A stretch of DNA of 56,243 bases, taken from assembly GCF_000622225.1 (NCBI RefSeq), contig NZ_KK211412.1, forward strand, positions 1 through 56,243, read 5' to 3'. Shown piece by piece: positions 1 through 9,298 of this stretch; the first letter of the stretch is position 1, and each line of letters begins with the position of its first letter. Both the position numbers and the translations under genes were made by a program. The DNA comes from Roseomonas mucosa ATCC BAA-692 (lineage in GTDB: Bacteria; Pseudomonadota; Alphaproteobacteria; Acetobacterales; Acetobacteraceae). Under the pieces are notes generated by a model that worked only from the letters and a program-made list of their open reading frames with translations, was not told where the DNA came from and ran no database searches.

Positions 1-195
1 CAGCCCGGCGACCAGGCGAGGATGGGTGGCCGGCCGTCCCTCAGCGGCGGGGAAGAAGCCGGCCCATTCCCGCTCGAACCAGGACCAGTCGATCAGCGCC
101 GCCAGCCGCACCAGTTCGTGCCGCCCGTCGATCATGTCGACCAGCCGCGGCCGCAGCAGATCAGCCTGTTCCGGCGGGCGCGGGCGGTGCTTCAT
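1..195 (-). CDS. IS5-family transposase, N-terminal part (cut by window edge)
   Basis: Reading leftward from the ATG at 195 gives 65 codons with no stop before the window edge. The peptide begins MKHRPRPPEQADLLRPRLVD and continues with a segment containing HELVRLAALIDWSWFE and a GRPATHPRLVAGL stretch. This is the typical N-terminal (DUF772-like) part of IS5-group DDE transposases. The catalytic DDE residues would lie outside the window. The end of the insertion sequence should fall between 195 and about 300, but I could not identify its terminal inverted repeat. Whether the element is intact cannot be judged from here. Confidence 0.75.
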   Translation of the reverse strand, partial: MKHRPRPPEQADLLRPRLVDMIDGRHELVRLAALIDWSWFEREWAGFFPAAEGRPATHPRLVAGL

Positions 196-341
196 GCCCA
201 CCAGAATCGCAGCGTTTGTCGTCGAAAACAATCGCACTCTGCAAATTCAGAGCGCCCGATCCAGCAAACATTTCAGATAAATCAGTGAACTATGAGATGT
301 TCAAGACCGACTAAATACAGCGGGATAAATAACTGGGAGGT

Positions 342-387
342 GCAGGAACCTCAGGTTCCTGCCGGGGTGCAGGGGCAGAGCCCCTGC
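342..387. repeat. Remnant of the intergenic hairpin repeat family (two hairpins)
   Basis: There are two perfect hairpins back to back. In the first, GCAGGAACCT (342-351) pairs with AGGTTCCTGC (353-362) around a single C. In the second, GCAGGGGC (369-376) pairs with GCCCCTGC (380-387) around AGA. The first has the same shape as the hairpin at 12027-12047, but paired bases differ together, so the stem is kept while the sequence changes. It lies about 100 bp upstream of the dehydrogenase gene at 493. Confidence 0.6.
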
Positions 388-492
388 GCTGCGACGCCCG
401 GCCGCAAAGCTCCGACACAGAAGCCCCCTCCCCCACCCCAGCGTTGAAACTCCCCAGGAAGGCGACGTTCGCGATTCAACGAGGAGAGCGGC

Positions 493-1365
493 ATGAGCAC
501 GGAACGGATGGATGTGGGGTTCCTGGGCCTCGGGCAGATGGGGTCGGGGATGGCCGGGCGGCTGCTGGAGGCCGGACACCGCGTGACAGTGTGGAACCGC
601 AGCGCCGGAAAGGCGGAGGCGCTGGCCGCGCGCGGGGCGCGTGTGGCGGGCAGCCCGGCGGAGGCGGCCCGGGCGGGCATCGTGTTCAGCATGCTGGCGA
701 ATGACGCGGCGGTGGAGGCGGTGACCTCCGGCGCAGGCGGGGTGCTGTCGGCGGGGCCGGGGGTGCTGCATGTGTCGTGCAGCACGGTGAGCGTGGCGCT
801 GACGGAGCGGCTGGCGGCGGCGCATGCCGGGGCGGGGCAGGGCTTCGTGTCGGCGCAGGTGCTGGGACGGCCGGATGTGGCGGCGGCGGGGAAGCTGTCG
901 GTGATCGCGGCGGGGCCGGCGGAGGCGCTGGACCGGCTGGCGCCGCTGTTCGGGGCGATCGGGGCGAAGGTGCTGCGAATGGGGGAGAAGCCGGCGATGG
1001 CGGCGGCCACCAAGCTGGCGGCGAATTTCGGGATCGCGGCGGTGATCGAGTTGGTGAGCGAGCAGATGCGGATCGCCGGGTCGCAGGGCGTGCCGGCGGC
1101 GCGGTTCGCGGAATTCCTGACGGAGACGGATTTCGGCAGCCGGATGATGGGGGTCTATGCGCCGATGATCGCGGCGGGGCGGTTCGAGCCGGCGGGGTTC
1201 CCGATGAAGCTCGGGCGGAAGGATGTGGGGCTGGCGCTGGAGGCGGCGGGCGAGGCGGAGGTGCCGGTGGCGCGGCTGCTGGCGGAGCGGATGGACGCGA
1301 TCATCCGGGCGGATGGGGGCGAGCGGGACTGGGCGGCGCTGGGGCAGCCGCCGAAGGGGGGCTGA
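493..1365 (+). CDS. NAD(P)-dependent beta-hydroxyacid dehydrogenase (3-hydroxyisobutyrate dehydrogenase family)
   Basis: This is a 290-residue oxidoreductase of normal family length. The N-terminal Rossmann motif is GFLGLGQMGSGMAGRLLEAG (residues about 9-28), followed by the nucleotide-ribose segment VWNRSAGKAEAL. The C-terminal helical domain contains KLAANFGIAAVIELVSEQ, where the family's catalytic lysine sits (KLAANF), and ends with the conserved FPMKLGRKDVGLALE. A ribosome site (GAGGAGAG) lies just before the ATG. The enzyme should oxidise or reduce a small beta-hydroxy acid such as 3-hydroxyisobutyrate, tartronate semialdehyde or succinic semialdehyde. The substrate cannot be read from the sequence. 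It stands alone and is convergent with the kinase gene that ends at 1406. Confidence 0.88.
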   Translation: MSTERMDVGFLGLGQMGSGMAGRLLEAGHRVTVWNRSAGKAEALAARGARVAGSPAEAARAGIVFSMLANDAAVEAVTSGAGGVLSAGPGVLHVSCSTVSVALTERLAAAHAGAGQGFVSAQVLGRPDVAAAGKLSVIAAGPAEALDRLAPLFGAIGAKVLRMGEKPAMAAATKLAANFGIAAVIELVSEQMRIAGSQGVPAARFAEFLTETDFGSRMMGVYAPMIAAGRFEPAGFPMKLGRKDVGLALEAAGEAEVPVARLLAERMDAIIRADGGERDWAALGQPPKGG

Positions 1366-1405
1366 GGGCGGCCCCTCCCCTCCTCTGCCCAGCCCGCGGC
1401 CCGTG

Positions 1406-3451
1406 TCAGCCGGCGACGAGTTCCCGGATGCGGGCGGTGAGGGTTTCCAGGGCAAAGGGCTTGGTCATGACGTGCATGCCGGGGGGCAGAGGCGTTTCGC
1501 CGATAACGGCCTGTTCGGCATAGCCGGTGATGAAGAGGGTCCGCAGGCCAGGGCGGGCGTGGCGGGCGGCCTCGGCCATCTGGCGGCCGTTCATGCCGCC
1601 GGGGAGGCCGATATCGGTGACGAGGAGGTCGATGCGGGCGGGGGAGCGGAGGAGTTCGAGGCCGGCGGCGCTGTCGGCGGCCTCCAGGGCGGCGTAGCCG
1701 AGTTCCTCCAGCACTTCGGTGACGAGCATGCGGATGGTGGGCTCGTCGTCCACGACCAGGACGGTCTCGCCATGCGGGCTGCGCAGGTCCGGGGCGGGGT
1801 CCGGGGCGGGTTCGGTGTCGGCGGGTTCGCCCTGGTGGCGCGGCAGGTAGAGACAGACGGTGGTGCCCTGGCCGGGGGCGGTGCGGATGCGGGTCTGGCC
1901 GCCGGACTGGCGGGCGAAGCCGTAGATCATGGAGAGGCCGAGGCCGGTACCGTGGCCGAGGGGCTTGGTGGTGAAGAAGGGGTCGAAGGCTCTGGCGGCG
2001 GTATCGGGGGCCATGCCGGTGCCGGTGTCGGTGACGCGGAGGGAGACATAGGGGCCGGGCGCCAGGTCGCGCTCGCGGGCGGCCTGGGGGCCGAGACGGG
2101 TGTTGGCCGTGCAGATGGTGAGGCGGCCGCCCTGGGGCATGGCGTCACGGGCGTTGATGCAGAGGTTGAGGAGGGTGTTCTCGAGCTGGGGCGGGTCCAC
2201 CAGGACGGACCAGAGGCCGGGGGTGGTGGTGGTGTCAAGGGCGATGCCGGGGCCGATGGTGCGGCGGAGGAGGTCGGCCATGCCGGTGACGAGGCGGTTC
2301 ACGTCGGTGGGGCGCGGGTCGAGGGTCTGGCGGCGGGAGAAGGCGAGGAGGCGGTGGGTCAGGGCGGCGGCGCGCCGGGCGGCATCGCTGGCGGCGGCGG
2401 TGTAGCGGAGCAGGTCGTCGTGGCGGCCCCGGGCGATGCGGGCGGCCATCAGGTCGAGGGCGCCGATGATGCCGGCGAGGAGGTTGTTGAAGTCGTGCGC
2501 GAGGCCGCCGGTGAGCTGTCCGACGGCTTCCATCTTCTGGGACTGGCGGAGGGCGGCCTCGGCCTGCTCCCGTTCGGCGATGGCGGCGGCGACACGCTGT
2601 TCGAGGAGGGTGTGGAGGGCCTGGCGCTCACGCTCGGCCTCCTTGCGGGCGGTGATGTCGATGGAGGTGCCGATGAGGCCGATGACCTCGCCGCTCCCGT
2701 TGCGGAGGGGGGCCTTGGTGGAGAGCCAGGTGGCGGGGGTGCCGTCGGGGCGGCGGACCTCTTCCTCGACCTGTTCCAGGATGCCGGATTCCATGATGCG
2801 GCGGTCGTTGGCCATGACGGCCTCGGCCTGGGCGGTGTCGTCGAGGAACTCGCGGTCGGTGCGGCCGAGATAGAAGTCGGGCGGCTTGCCGATGAGCTCG
2901 GTGGTGCCCTTGTTGGCGAGGAGCATGCGCCCTTCGCGGTCCTTGGCATAGACGACGCCGGGGACGGCCTCGATGAAGCTGCGGAGGAGGATGTTGGCGC
3001 GGTCGCGCTCGGCCTCGATGGCGCGCCGCTGCTCCAGGTCGAGGAGGACGCCGGGGAAGCGGAGGGGGGTGCCATCGGGGGCCTTGTCGACGCGGCCGTT
3101 GGCCTCGATCCAGTAGTAGCGGCCATCGGCGCGGCGGACACGGTACTGGTGGGCATAGGGGCCGCCGCGGGCGATGACCTCGCCGATCGTGGCGGCGAGG
3201 CCGGGCTTGTCGTCCGGATGGACGGTGGCGATGACCTGTTCGAGGCTGAGGCCCTGGCGGCCGAGGGCCGGATCGATGCCGAAGGCCTGGGCGAACTGCT
3301 CGTCGATGGTGAAGCGGTCGGTGGGCAGGTCCCAGAACCAGGTGCCGGTGATGGCGCCGGCGGCGAGGGCGAGCTGGATGCGCTCGGCATCGTCGTAGCC
3401 GCCGGGAGGGGCGTCCTGCGCGCCGGCGGTGTCGTTCTCGGAAGCGGCCAT
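1406..3451 (-). CDS. Hybrid sensor histidine kinase: two PAS domains, HisKA, HATPase and receiver
   Basis: The 681-residue product starts with a PAS fold (about 25-145, with the PAC-like YRVRRADGRYYWIEANGRV). A second PAS domain follows (about 150-275, GVVYAKDREGRMLLANKGTT), then a short coiled coil. The HisKA box is GGLAHDFNNLLAGIIGALD with the phospho-acceptor at His319. ATPase motifs are visible as LLNLCINARDAM (N box), VTDTGTGM (G1) and GHGTGLGLSMIYGF (G2). The C-terminal receiver starts at VLVVDDEP and has the phospho-accepting Asp613 in LLVTDIGLPG and the conserved lysine in TKPF. There is no transmembrane segment or signal peptide, so it is a cytoplasmic sensor. No partner regulator is adjacent. 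The signal is unknown. Confidence 0.93.
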   Translation of the reverse strand: MAASENDTAGAQDAPPGGYDDAERIQLALAAGAITGTWFWDLPTDRFTIDEQFAQAFGIDPALGRQGLSLEQVIATVHPDDKPGLAATIGEVIARGGPYAHQYRVRRADGRYYWIEANGRVDKAPDGTPLRFPGVLLDLEQRRAIEAERDRANILLRSFIEAVPGVVYAKDREGRMLLANKGTTELIGKPPDFYLGRTDREFLDDTAQAEAVMANDRRIMESGILEQVEEEVRRPDGTPATWLSTKAPLRNGSGEVIGLIGTSIDITARKEAERERQALHTLLEQRVAAAIAEREQAEAALRQSQKMEAVGQLTGGLAHDFNNLLAGIIGALDLMAARIARGRHDDLLRYTAAASDAARRAAALTHRLLAFSRRQTLDPRPTDVNRLVTGMADLLRRTIGPGIALDTTTTPGLWSVLVDPPQLENTLLNLCINARDAMPQGGRLTICTANTRLGPQAARERDLAPGPYVSLRVTDTGTGMAPDTAARAFDPFFTTKPLGHGTGLGLSMIYGFARQSGGQTRIRTAPGQGTTVCLYLPRHQGEPADTEPAPDPAPDLRSPHGETVLVVDDEPTIRMLVTEVLEELGYAALEAADSAAGLELLRSPARIDLLVTDIGLPGGMNGRQMAEAARHARPGLRTLFITGYAEQAVIGETPLPPGMHVMTKPFALETLTARIRELVAG

Positions 3452-3653
3452 CGGGGAAATCCTGCCTCAGCCTTTCCGGGCGACGATTCGGACGGCCGCC
3501 AATGCGGGCTCTCTGTAAAGGAGCGGCGCGGCGGGGCAAGCGGGGCTGTCGCGAGGCCCGGCGGCGGAGGGGGCCTGGCCGGCGGCGGGCCGCACAGGCC
3601 CTGACCCTACCGTTCCCGGCCGCCCCGCCGGGGAGATGGCGCGGGCGGGCGGG

Positions 3654-4064
3654 TCAGCGGAGGGGCTGGTCGTCCGGGCCGGCCATGCCGGGCTGGCGGA
3701 CGGCCTCGACGCCGCCACTGATGGGCTGCCCACCGGCGCGGAGGCAGTCGTTGGTGGCGCTGAGCTGGGCGGCGGCGACCTCGGCCTGCCAGCGCTGGTA
3801 CCAGGTGATGTTGTCGATGGGGGGCTGCTGGCGCATCAGCGCGACGACCTCCGGCCGGCGGGCGGCCTCGCGGCGGCAGGCGGCCTCCTGCGGGTTCTCG
3901 GCGCGGGGGACGGGCTGGACGATGGCCCCACCCGGATTGCAGGCGGCCAGGAGCGGCAGGGCGGCCAGGAGGGCAAGCGGCAGGGCCGCACGGGCGGGGC
4001 GCGCATGGGCGGGGTGCACACGGGCGGGGGACATGGTGCGGGGGCGCGGGGCGAAGGCGGGCAT
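3654..4064 (-). CDS. Small putative lipoprotein of unknown function
   Basis: The product is about 136 residues from the first ATG. An internal ATG ten codons on (start at 4034) would leave a cleaner signal sequence. The hydrophobic stretch ALPLALLAALPLLAAC ends in a lipobox-like LLAAC, so the mature protein would begin at that cysteine. The rest is polar, with QEAACRREAARRPEVVALMRQQPPI and a tryptophan-containing segment NITWYQRWQAEVAAAQ, and contains two further cysteines. I do not recognise the family. The ATG follows directly on the TGA of nudC, so translation is probably coupled to it. Confidence 0.65.
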   Translation of the reverse strand: MPAFAPRPRTMSPARVHPAHARPARAALPLALLAALPLLAACNPGGAIVQPVPRAENPQEAACRREAARRPEVVALMRQQPPIDNITWYQRWQAEVAAAQLSATNDCLRAGGQPISGGVEAVRQPGMAGPDDQPLR

Positions 4065-5048
4065 TCAGGTGTTCTCCAGCCAGTCCTCGATCAGACGGCG
4101 CGCGATGGAATCGGCGCGCGGCAGGCGCAGGCCGAGGGTGTCGATGCTGCGGAGCTCGTCCCGGGTGAACCAGCGGGCGTCGCGGATCTCGTCCGGGTCG
4201 ATGGTGATGGCATCGGACAGGGCCTCCCCATGGAAGCCGATCATGACGGAGGCCGGAAAGGGCCAGGGCTGGGAGGAATGGTAGTGGACCTCGCCGACGC
4301 GGATGCCCGCTTCCTCCAGCACCTCGCGGCGCACGGCTTCCTCCAGGCTCTCGCCCGGTTCCACGAAGCCGGCCAGGGTCGAATACATGGTCGTGTCGGG
4401 GAAGCGGGGGGAGTTGGCGAGGAGGCAGCGGTCGCCCCGGAGGATCAGCATGATCACGGCGGGGTCGGTGCGGGGGAAATGCATGGTGCCGCAATTCGCG
4501 CAGCGGAGCGTGTTGCCGGCGGCACGCGGCTCGCAGACGCCGCCGCAGACGCCGCAGAAGCGGTGGCGGCTGCGCCAATGGAGCATGCCGCGGGCATGGG
4601 CGAGGAGGCTGGCCTCGCCGGGCGGCATGAGGGCGGCGACGGGGCGCAGGTCGGCGAAGCGGCCCATCTCCGGCGACAGCAGGGGGAGCGGGTCCTCGGC
4701 GGCGGAACAGTCCACGGCGAAGACGGGGCGGCCCTTCAGCGGCCCCTCCTCGAAGAGGCCGAGCAGCACCCAGGGGGCGGGCCCGTGGGGGGCAAGCCCA
4801 GGGGGGGCCGGCGCCGGGCCGGCGGTCATGCGGAGGGCCTCGGCGGTGGCGGGGGTGAGGAGGACGGCCTCGGGCTCGCCGGCGGCATTGTCGCGGAGCA
4901 GGGACTGGCTGCGCCAGACGGGGACGAAGAGGGCATCCTCGCGCGCCAGCTGGGCGGCGACGAAATCCGCCTCGTCACGGCGGCCGGAGACCCGGTCGAG
5001 GGGGCTGCCGGTATAGGCGTTGGGGCGACTGGCGGGGATGGAGAGCAT
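4065..5048 (-). CDS. nudC: NAD+ diphosphatase / decapping Nudix hydrolase NudC
   Basis: NudC hydrolyses NAD(H) to NMN(H) and AMP and can remove NAD caps from RNA. Motifs in order are a zinc ribbon, FCGVCGGVC then CANCG, the Nudix box GFVEPGESLEEAVRREVLEE followed by AGI, and the NudC signature SQPWPFP just after it. All four zinc cysteines are present. I place the start at ATG 5048 (MLSIPASRPNAYTGSPLDR), which matches the usual N-terminus. A GTG at 5087 would add 13 residues. Neither has a clear ribosome site. The lipoprotein gene follows immediately. Confidence 0.92.
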   Translation of the reverse strand: MLSIPASRPNAYTGSPLDRVSGRRDEADFVAAQLAREDALFVPVWRSQSLLRDNAAGEPEAVLLTPATAEALRMTAGPAPAPPGLAPHGPAPWVLLGLFEEGPLKGRPVFAVDCSAAEDPLPLLSPEMGRFADLRPVAALMPPGEASLLAHARGMLHWRSRHRFCGVCGGVCEPRAAGNTLRCANCGTMHFPRTDPAVIMLILRGDRCLLANSPRFPDTTMYSTLAGFVEPGESLEEAVRREVLEEAGIRVGEVHYHSSQPWPFPASVMIGFHGEALSDAITIDPDEIRDARWFTRDELRSIDTLGLRLPRADSIARRLIEDWLENT

Positions 5049-5135
5049 GGGGCCGGCAAACTGCCACGGGCGCCGGGGGTGGTCCACCGAGGCGGGCCGA
5101 GTCCGGGCGGAAGGCCCCGGATGGCGGCGCCGGGA

Positions 5136-6011
5136 TCAGAGACGCTTCTCGAAGAAGGTGTCGGGGTAGGGATCGTCGTTGAAGCGGGGGATCTCGGTCC
5201 AGCCGGAGGCGCGGTAGAGCTGCATGGCCTCCGGCAGCGCGCGGTTGGTGTCGAGGCGGAGGACCGGGATCGAGAGCTCCCGGGCGGTGGCCTCGGCGGC
5301 GTCCATGAGGCGTCGCGCGACGCCCAGGCCGCGCGCGGCGGGCGAGACCCAGAGGCGCTTGATCTCCGCCCATTGCTTTCCCGTGCCCTTGAGCCCGACG
5401 CAGCCGAGGGGAAGGCCGTCCGACAGGGCCAGGAGGAAGCTGCCGCGGGGCCGCATCATGTCGGCGGCCTCGGGGTCGCGGGAAAGCGTGACGTCGAAGC
5501 CCTTCTCGAAGCGGCGGGCGAGCTCGGCGTAGTACTCGCCCAGGCAATGGCGCGCGGCTTCGCCCCGGGGATCGGCCTCCTCGATGGCGAGGTGGTCGCG
5601 ACCCAGGGCGAGGGCCACGGTGTCCATGGCCTGGAGCAGCGCCTCGGCCCGCGGCGCGCGGGACAGCAGGGCCGCGGCCCTGGCATCCGATATCTCCTCA
5701 TAGGCCGCGAATTCCCGCTCGCCCGTTCCGGTCAGCCGGGCGACGCGGCGGCGGGCGTCGGCGGGATGGGTCTCGGTGACGACCAGGCCCTCCTCCTCCA
5801 GGCTCCGGAGCAGGCGGCTCATCAGCCCGGAATCGAGGCCCAGATAGTCGCGGATCGCGGCCACGTCCGTGCGGCCATGGCCGATGGCGTTGAGCACGCG
5901 CGCGGCGCCGAGCGGGCGGCCCCGGCCGAGGAAGGAGGTGTCCAGGGCCCCGACCTCCCGGGTCACGGCACGGCTGAAGCGGCGGAAGCGGCTGATCGGG
6001 TCGAGCGTCAT
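5136..6011 (-). CDS. MarR-type regulator fused to a GNAT acetyltransferase
   Basis: A single 291-residue protein has a winged-helix MarR domain (about 1-145). It includes AAIRDYLGLDSGLMSRLLRS as the recognition helix region and VVTETHPADARRRVARLT as the wing. It continues into a GNAT domain (about 150-290) with IKRLWVSPAARGLGVARRLM as the acetyl-CoA loop and LYRASGWTEI near the end. This MarR-GNAT fusion is known in many proteobacteria, but its acetyl acceptor is generally unknown. A 14-bp palindrome lies 5 bp upstream of the start codon, so it probably represses itself. Confidence 0.88.
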   Translation of the reverse strand: MTLDPISRFRRFSRAVTREVGALDTSFLGRGRPLGAARVLNAIGHGRTDVAAIRDYLGLDSGLMSRLLRSLEEEGLVVTETHPADARRRVARLTGTGEREFAAYEEISDARAAALLSRAPRAEALLQAMDTVALALGRDHLAIEEADPRGEAARHCLGEYYAELARRFEKGFDVTLSRDPEAADMMRPRGSFLLALSDGLPLGCVGLKGTGKQWAEIKRLWVSPAARGLGVARRLMDAAEATARELSIPVLRLDTNRALPEAMQLYRASGWTEIPRFNDDPYPDTFFEKRL

Positions 6012-6016
6012 GTTGT

Positions 6017-6030
6017 CTGACTTTAGTCAG
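6017..6030. promoter_or_regulatory. Palindromic operator candidate of the MarR-GNAT gene
   Basis: The sequence CTGACTTTAGTCAG is a 6-2-6 inverted repeat. It sits five bases upstream of the start codon at 6011 and covers the ribosome-site region. MarR dimers bind short palindromes of this kind near their own starts, so binding here would block transcription or translation initiation. No protection data can be inferred from sequence alone. Confidence 0.55.
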
Positions 6031-6250
6031 GCACATCGGGCGGTCAATCCCACCGCACCGGGGCGGGATCGCACCTCCGAGGACAGCGAAGCGCCGGGCG
6101 TGAGGCGCCACGGGCGGGGCTGATGTTGCGGTGTCACAGAGGGCGGGCGGCGGGGGACAGTCTGAAACTTCCCGGGCCGGACGGGGGTTCTGGATGGGCT
6201 GCCGGCAACCCGGCTGCTTCCTTGTCCCCGAGAGCAGGTCTGCCCCAAGC

Positions 6251-8557
6251 ATGTCCGACGTTCCGCCCGCTTCTGGCCACGCGAAATTCGCGGCGGCCGC
6301 GATTCAACGCGCAATGCGGCTCCGGGAGGGCCGTCCCTTCCCACTCGGGGCAACATGGGATGGGCTGGGGGTGAATTTCGCGCTGTTTTCCGCCCATGCG
6401 ACCAAGGTCGAGCTCTGCCTCTTCGACGCCAAGGGCGAGCGGGAGCTGGAGCGGATCGTGATGCCGGAATACACCGACGAGGTGTTCCACTGCTACCTGC
6501 CGGATGCGCGGCCGGGAACGGTGTACGGGTATCGCGTGCACGGGCCTTACGAGCCCGAGAACGGGCACCGCTTCAACCCCAACAAGCTGCTGCTCGACCC
6601 CTATGCGAAGGGGCTGGTGGGTGCGCTGAAGTGGGACCCGTCGCATTTCGGCTATCAGATGGAGAGCGGCGACGACCTGAGCTTCGACGAGCGCGACAGC
6701 GCGCCCTTCATGCCCAAGAGCCGGGTGGTGGACCCGGCCTTCACCTGGGGGCATGACCGCCGGCCCAACATCCCCTGGGCGGACACGATCTTCTACGAGA
6801 CGCATGTGAAGGGCTTCACGAAGCTGCACCCGGCGCTTCCGGAGGAGCTGCGCGGCACCTATGCGGGAATGGGGCAGCCGGAGATCGTCGACTACATCAA
6901 GTCGCTCGGCGTGACCTCGGTGGAGCTGCTGCCGGTGCATTCCTTCGTGCAGGACCAGCACCTGACCGACAAGGGGCTGACGAACTACTGGGGCTACAAC
7001 ACCATCGGCTTCTTCGCGCCGGAGCTGCGCTATTCCGCGAGCGGGTCGCTTTCCGAGTTCAAGGAGATGGTGGCGCGGCTGCACGATGCCGGGCTCGAGG
7101 TCATTCTCGACGTGGTGTACAACCACACGGCCGAGGGCAACGAGAAGGGTCCGACGCTGTCGTTCAAGGGGATCGACAACGCGTCGTACTACCGGCTGAT
7201 CGACAACGACCGGCGCTACTACGTCAACGAGACGGGCACCGGGAACACGGTGAACCTGTCGCACCCGCGCGTTCTGCAGATGGTGACGGACAGCCTGCGC
7301 TACTGGGTGCAGGAGATGCATGTGGACGGGTTCCGCTTCGACCTCGCCACGATCCTGGGGCGCGAGCCCTATGGCTTCGACGAGGGCGGCGGCTTCCTGG
7401 ATTCCTGCCGGCAGGACCCGATCCTGTCCTCGGTCAAGCTGATCGCCGAGCCCTGGGACATCGGGCCGGGCGGATACCAGGTGGGCGGCTTCCCGCCGGG
7501 CTGGGCGGAGTGGAACGACAAGTTCCGCGACACGGTGCGCGAGTACTGGAAGGGCGACGAGGGCAAGCTGCCGGACATGGCCACGCGGCTGACGGCCTCG
7601 GGCGATGCCTTCAACAAGCGCGGGCGGCGGCCGTGGTCCTCGGTGAACTTCGTCACCGCGCATGACGGCTTCTGCCTGCACGACCTCGTTTCCTACAACG
7701 AGAAGCACAACGAGGCGAATGGCGAGGACGGGCGCGACGGGCATTCCGACAACAAGAGCTGGAACTGCGGCGCCGAGGGGCCGACCGACGACGCGGAGAT
7801 CAACAGGCTGCGCGAGCGGCAGAAGCGGAACTTCCTGGCGACGCTGCTGCTGAGCCAGGGGACGCCGATGATCCTGGCGGGCGACGAGCTGGGCCGGACG
7901 CAGGAGGGGAACAACAACACCTACTGCCAGGACAACGAGCTGAACTGGGTGAACTGGGAGGGGATCGGCGAGGACGGCGAGGCCCTGATCAACTTCACCC
8001 GCAAGCTGCTCACCCTGCGCAAGTCGCTGCCGATCCTGCGTCGCGGCCGGTTCCTCACCGGGCGGGTGAACGAGGAGCTCGACGTCAAGGACGTCGCCTG
8101 GATCTCCCCGACCGGCAAGCCCATGGAGGACCACGAGTGGGAGGATGCCAGCGCCAGGTGCCTGGGGATGCTGCTGGATGGGCGGGCGCGGGCCACGGGG
8201 CTGCACCGGCCGGCGATGGACATCACGGCGCTGCTGGTGGCCAACGCGCATCATGACGTGGTGGGCTTCACCCTGCCCCAGGTGGTGGGCGGGACGACCT
8301 GGCACTGCCTGATGGACACGAACCTGCCGGAGGGCGTGGAGATCGAGAGCTTCGATTCCGGGCAGGAGTACCTGGTGACCGGGCGCTCGGCGCTGCTCTT
8401 CGCGCTGGAGCCGGAGGATGGGGACTCCATCGCGCTGCGGCAGACGCTGCGGGCCCTGCGCGGGCTGACGGAGCGGCCGGTGATGGGGCTGCCGAAGAGC
8501 GACGAGAACAGCGAGGAGACGAGCGAGGAGGAGGCGAAGGAGGGCGGGGCCGGCTGA
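6251..8557 (+). CDS. glgX: Glycogen debranching enzyme GlgX
   Basis: GlgX hydrolyses alpha-1,6 branches in phosphorylase-trimmed glycogen. The product (about 768 residues from ATG 6251) has an N-terminal CBM48-like module (FALFSAHATKVELCLFDAKG, VYGYRVHGPYEPENGHRFNP) and a GH13 barrel. Expected GH13 residues are present: VILDVVYNHTAEG, the nucleophile Asp in VDGFRFDLA, the acid/base Glu in LIAEPWD, and the third acid in VTAHDGF. The region ILAGDELGRTQEGNNNTYCQ is characteristic of GlgX. The frame is open upstream to 6131. ATG 6314 is another possible start. The C-terminal tail is acidic. No other glycogen gene is in the window. Confidence 0.93.
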   Translation: MSDVPPASGHAKFAAAAIQRAMRLREGRPFPLGATWDGLGVNFALFSAHATKVELCLFDAKGERELERIVMPEYTDEVFHCYLPDARPGTVYGYRVHGPYEPENGHRFNPNKLLLDPYAKGLVGALKWDPSHFGYQMESGDDLSFDERDSAPFMPKSRVVDPAFTWGHDRRPNIPWADTIFYETHVKGFTKLHPALPEELRGTYAGMGQPEIVDYIKSLGVTSVELLPVHSFVQDQHLTDKGLTNYWGYNTIGFFAPELRYSASGSLSEFKEMVARLHDAGLEVILDVVYNHTAEGNEKGPTLSFKGIDNASYYRLIDNDRRYYVNETGTGNTVNLSHPRVLQMVTDSLRYWVQEMHVDGFRFDLATILGREPYGFDEGGGFLDSCRQDPILSSVKLIAEPWDIGPGGYQVGGFPPGWAEWNDKFRDTVREYWKGDEGKLPDMATRLTASGDAFNKRGRRPWSSVNFVTAHDGFCLHDLVSYNEKHNEANGEDGRDGHSDNKSWNCGAEGPTDDAEINRLRERQKRNFLATLLLSQGTPMILAGDELGRTQEGNNNTYCQDNELNWVNWEGIGEDGEALINFTRKLLTLRKSLPILRRGRFLTGRVNEELDVKDVAWISPTGKPMEDHEWEDASARCLGMLLDGRARATGLHRPAMDITALLVANAHHDVVGFTLPQVVGGTTWHCLMDTNLPEGVEIESFDSGQEYLVTGRSALLFALEPEDGDSIALRQTLRALRGLTERPVMGLPKSDENSEETSEEEAKEGGAG

Positions 8558-8730
8558 CGGGGCTGGCGGGCGGCTTCCGGGGCATGTTCTTCTGCCATGG
8601 GACGGAAGGATGCCCGGAGGCCGTGGCGCGTCGGGGAACCGGGTGGCGGAAGAGGCTGCACAACACCATGTGAAGGGGATGCCGGGTGTGCCATGCTCGG
8701 CCCAACCCCGTCCCTGCCACCGCCAGAGCG

Positions 8731-9177
8731 ATGCGAAACCTTTCCGACCTCCTTCCTGATACGGCCGATCCCCACGCCGTTTCCTCGGCCGAACGGCTGC
8801 GGCGGGAACGGGAGTGCGAGGCCGCCTGGGCACGGCACCGGGGCGAGTGCCATCTGACCAGCAGCGCCGTGAACGACTGGGAAGCCTATCACCGGCAGCT
8901 GCTGTCGGAGGAGGCGCGGCTCTACGGCTTCGTGGAATGGAACTCGCCCAGGTTGCGCGAGCGGCTTTCGGCGGAGCAGAACCACCGCTGCTGCCATTGT
9001 GGCAAGCGGATGGAGGCGGATGCGCCGGACCCGGACGACCGTCCGAGCTTCGAGCACATCCTGCCGCGCAAGCAGGGCGGCGGGAACCGGCCCTGCAACC
9101 TGGCCGTCGCCTGCCGGCGCTGCAACGTGGACCGGGCCCACAAGCTAGGCTGGTGCCGGGGAAAGGCCAAGGGGTAG
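8731..9177 (+). CDS. HNH endonuclease domain protein
   Basis: A small protein (148 residues from ATG 8731; an upstream in-frame ATG lies at 8686). The C-terminal half carries a zinc-finger HNH nuclease: CCHCGKRM, then FEHILPRKQGGGNRPCNLAVACRRCN, with paired CxxC motifs and the catalytic His in FEHILP. The N-terminal half is charged and helical (ERLRRERECEAAWARHRGEC) and has no recognisable domain. Such stand-alone HNH proteins are common in bacteria, and their substrate is usually unknown. There are no restriction, phage or toxin genes next to it. Confidence 0.78.
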   Translation: MRNLSDLLPDTADPHAVSSAERLRRERECEAAWARHRGECHLTSSAVNDWEAYHRQLLSEEARLYGFVEWNSPRLRERLSAEQNHRCCHCGKRMEADAPDPDDRPSFEHILPRKQGGGNRPCNLAVACRRCNVDRAHKLGWCRGKAKG

Positions 9178-9298
9178 GCGCGGCGCCCTGGGATGCCCGC
9201 GTCGCACCAGGGTGGAAGCGGTGGCGGCGCCAGGATGGCACGGAGATGCTATAGGCGCCCTCCCCTGTCCTTCGCGCCACCGACCGGAGCGGACCCGC

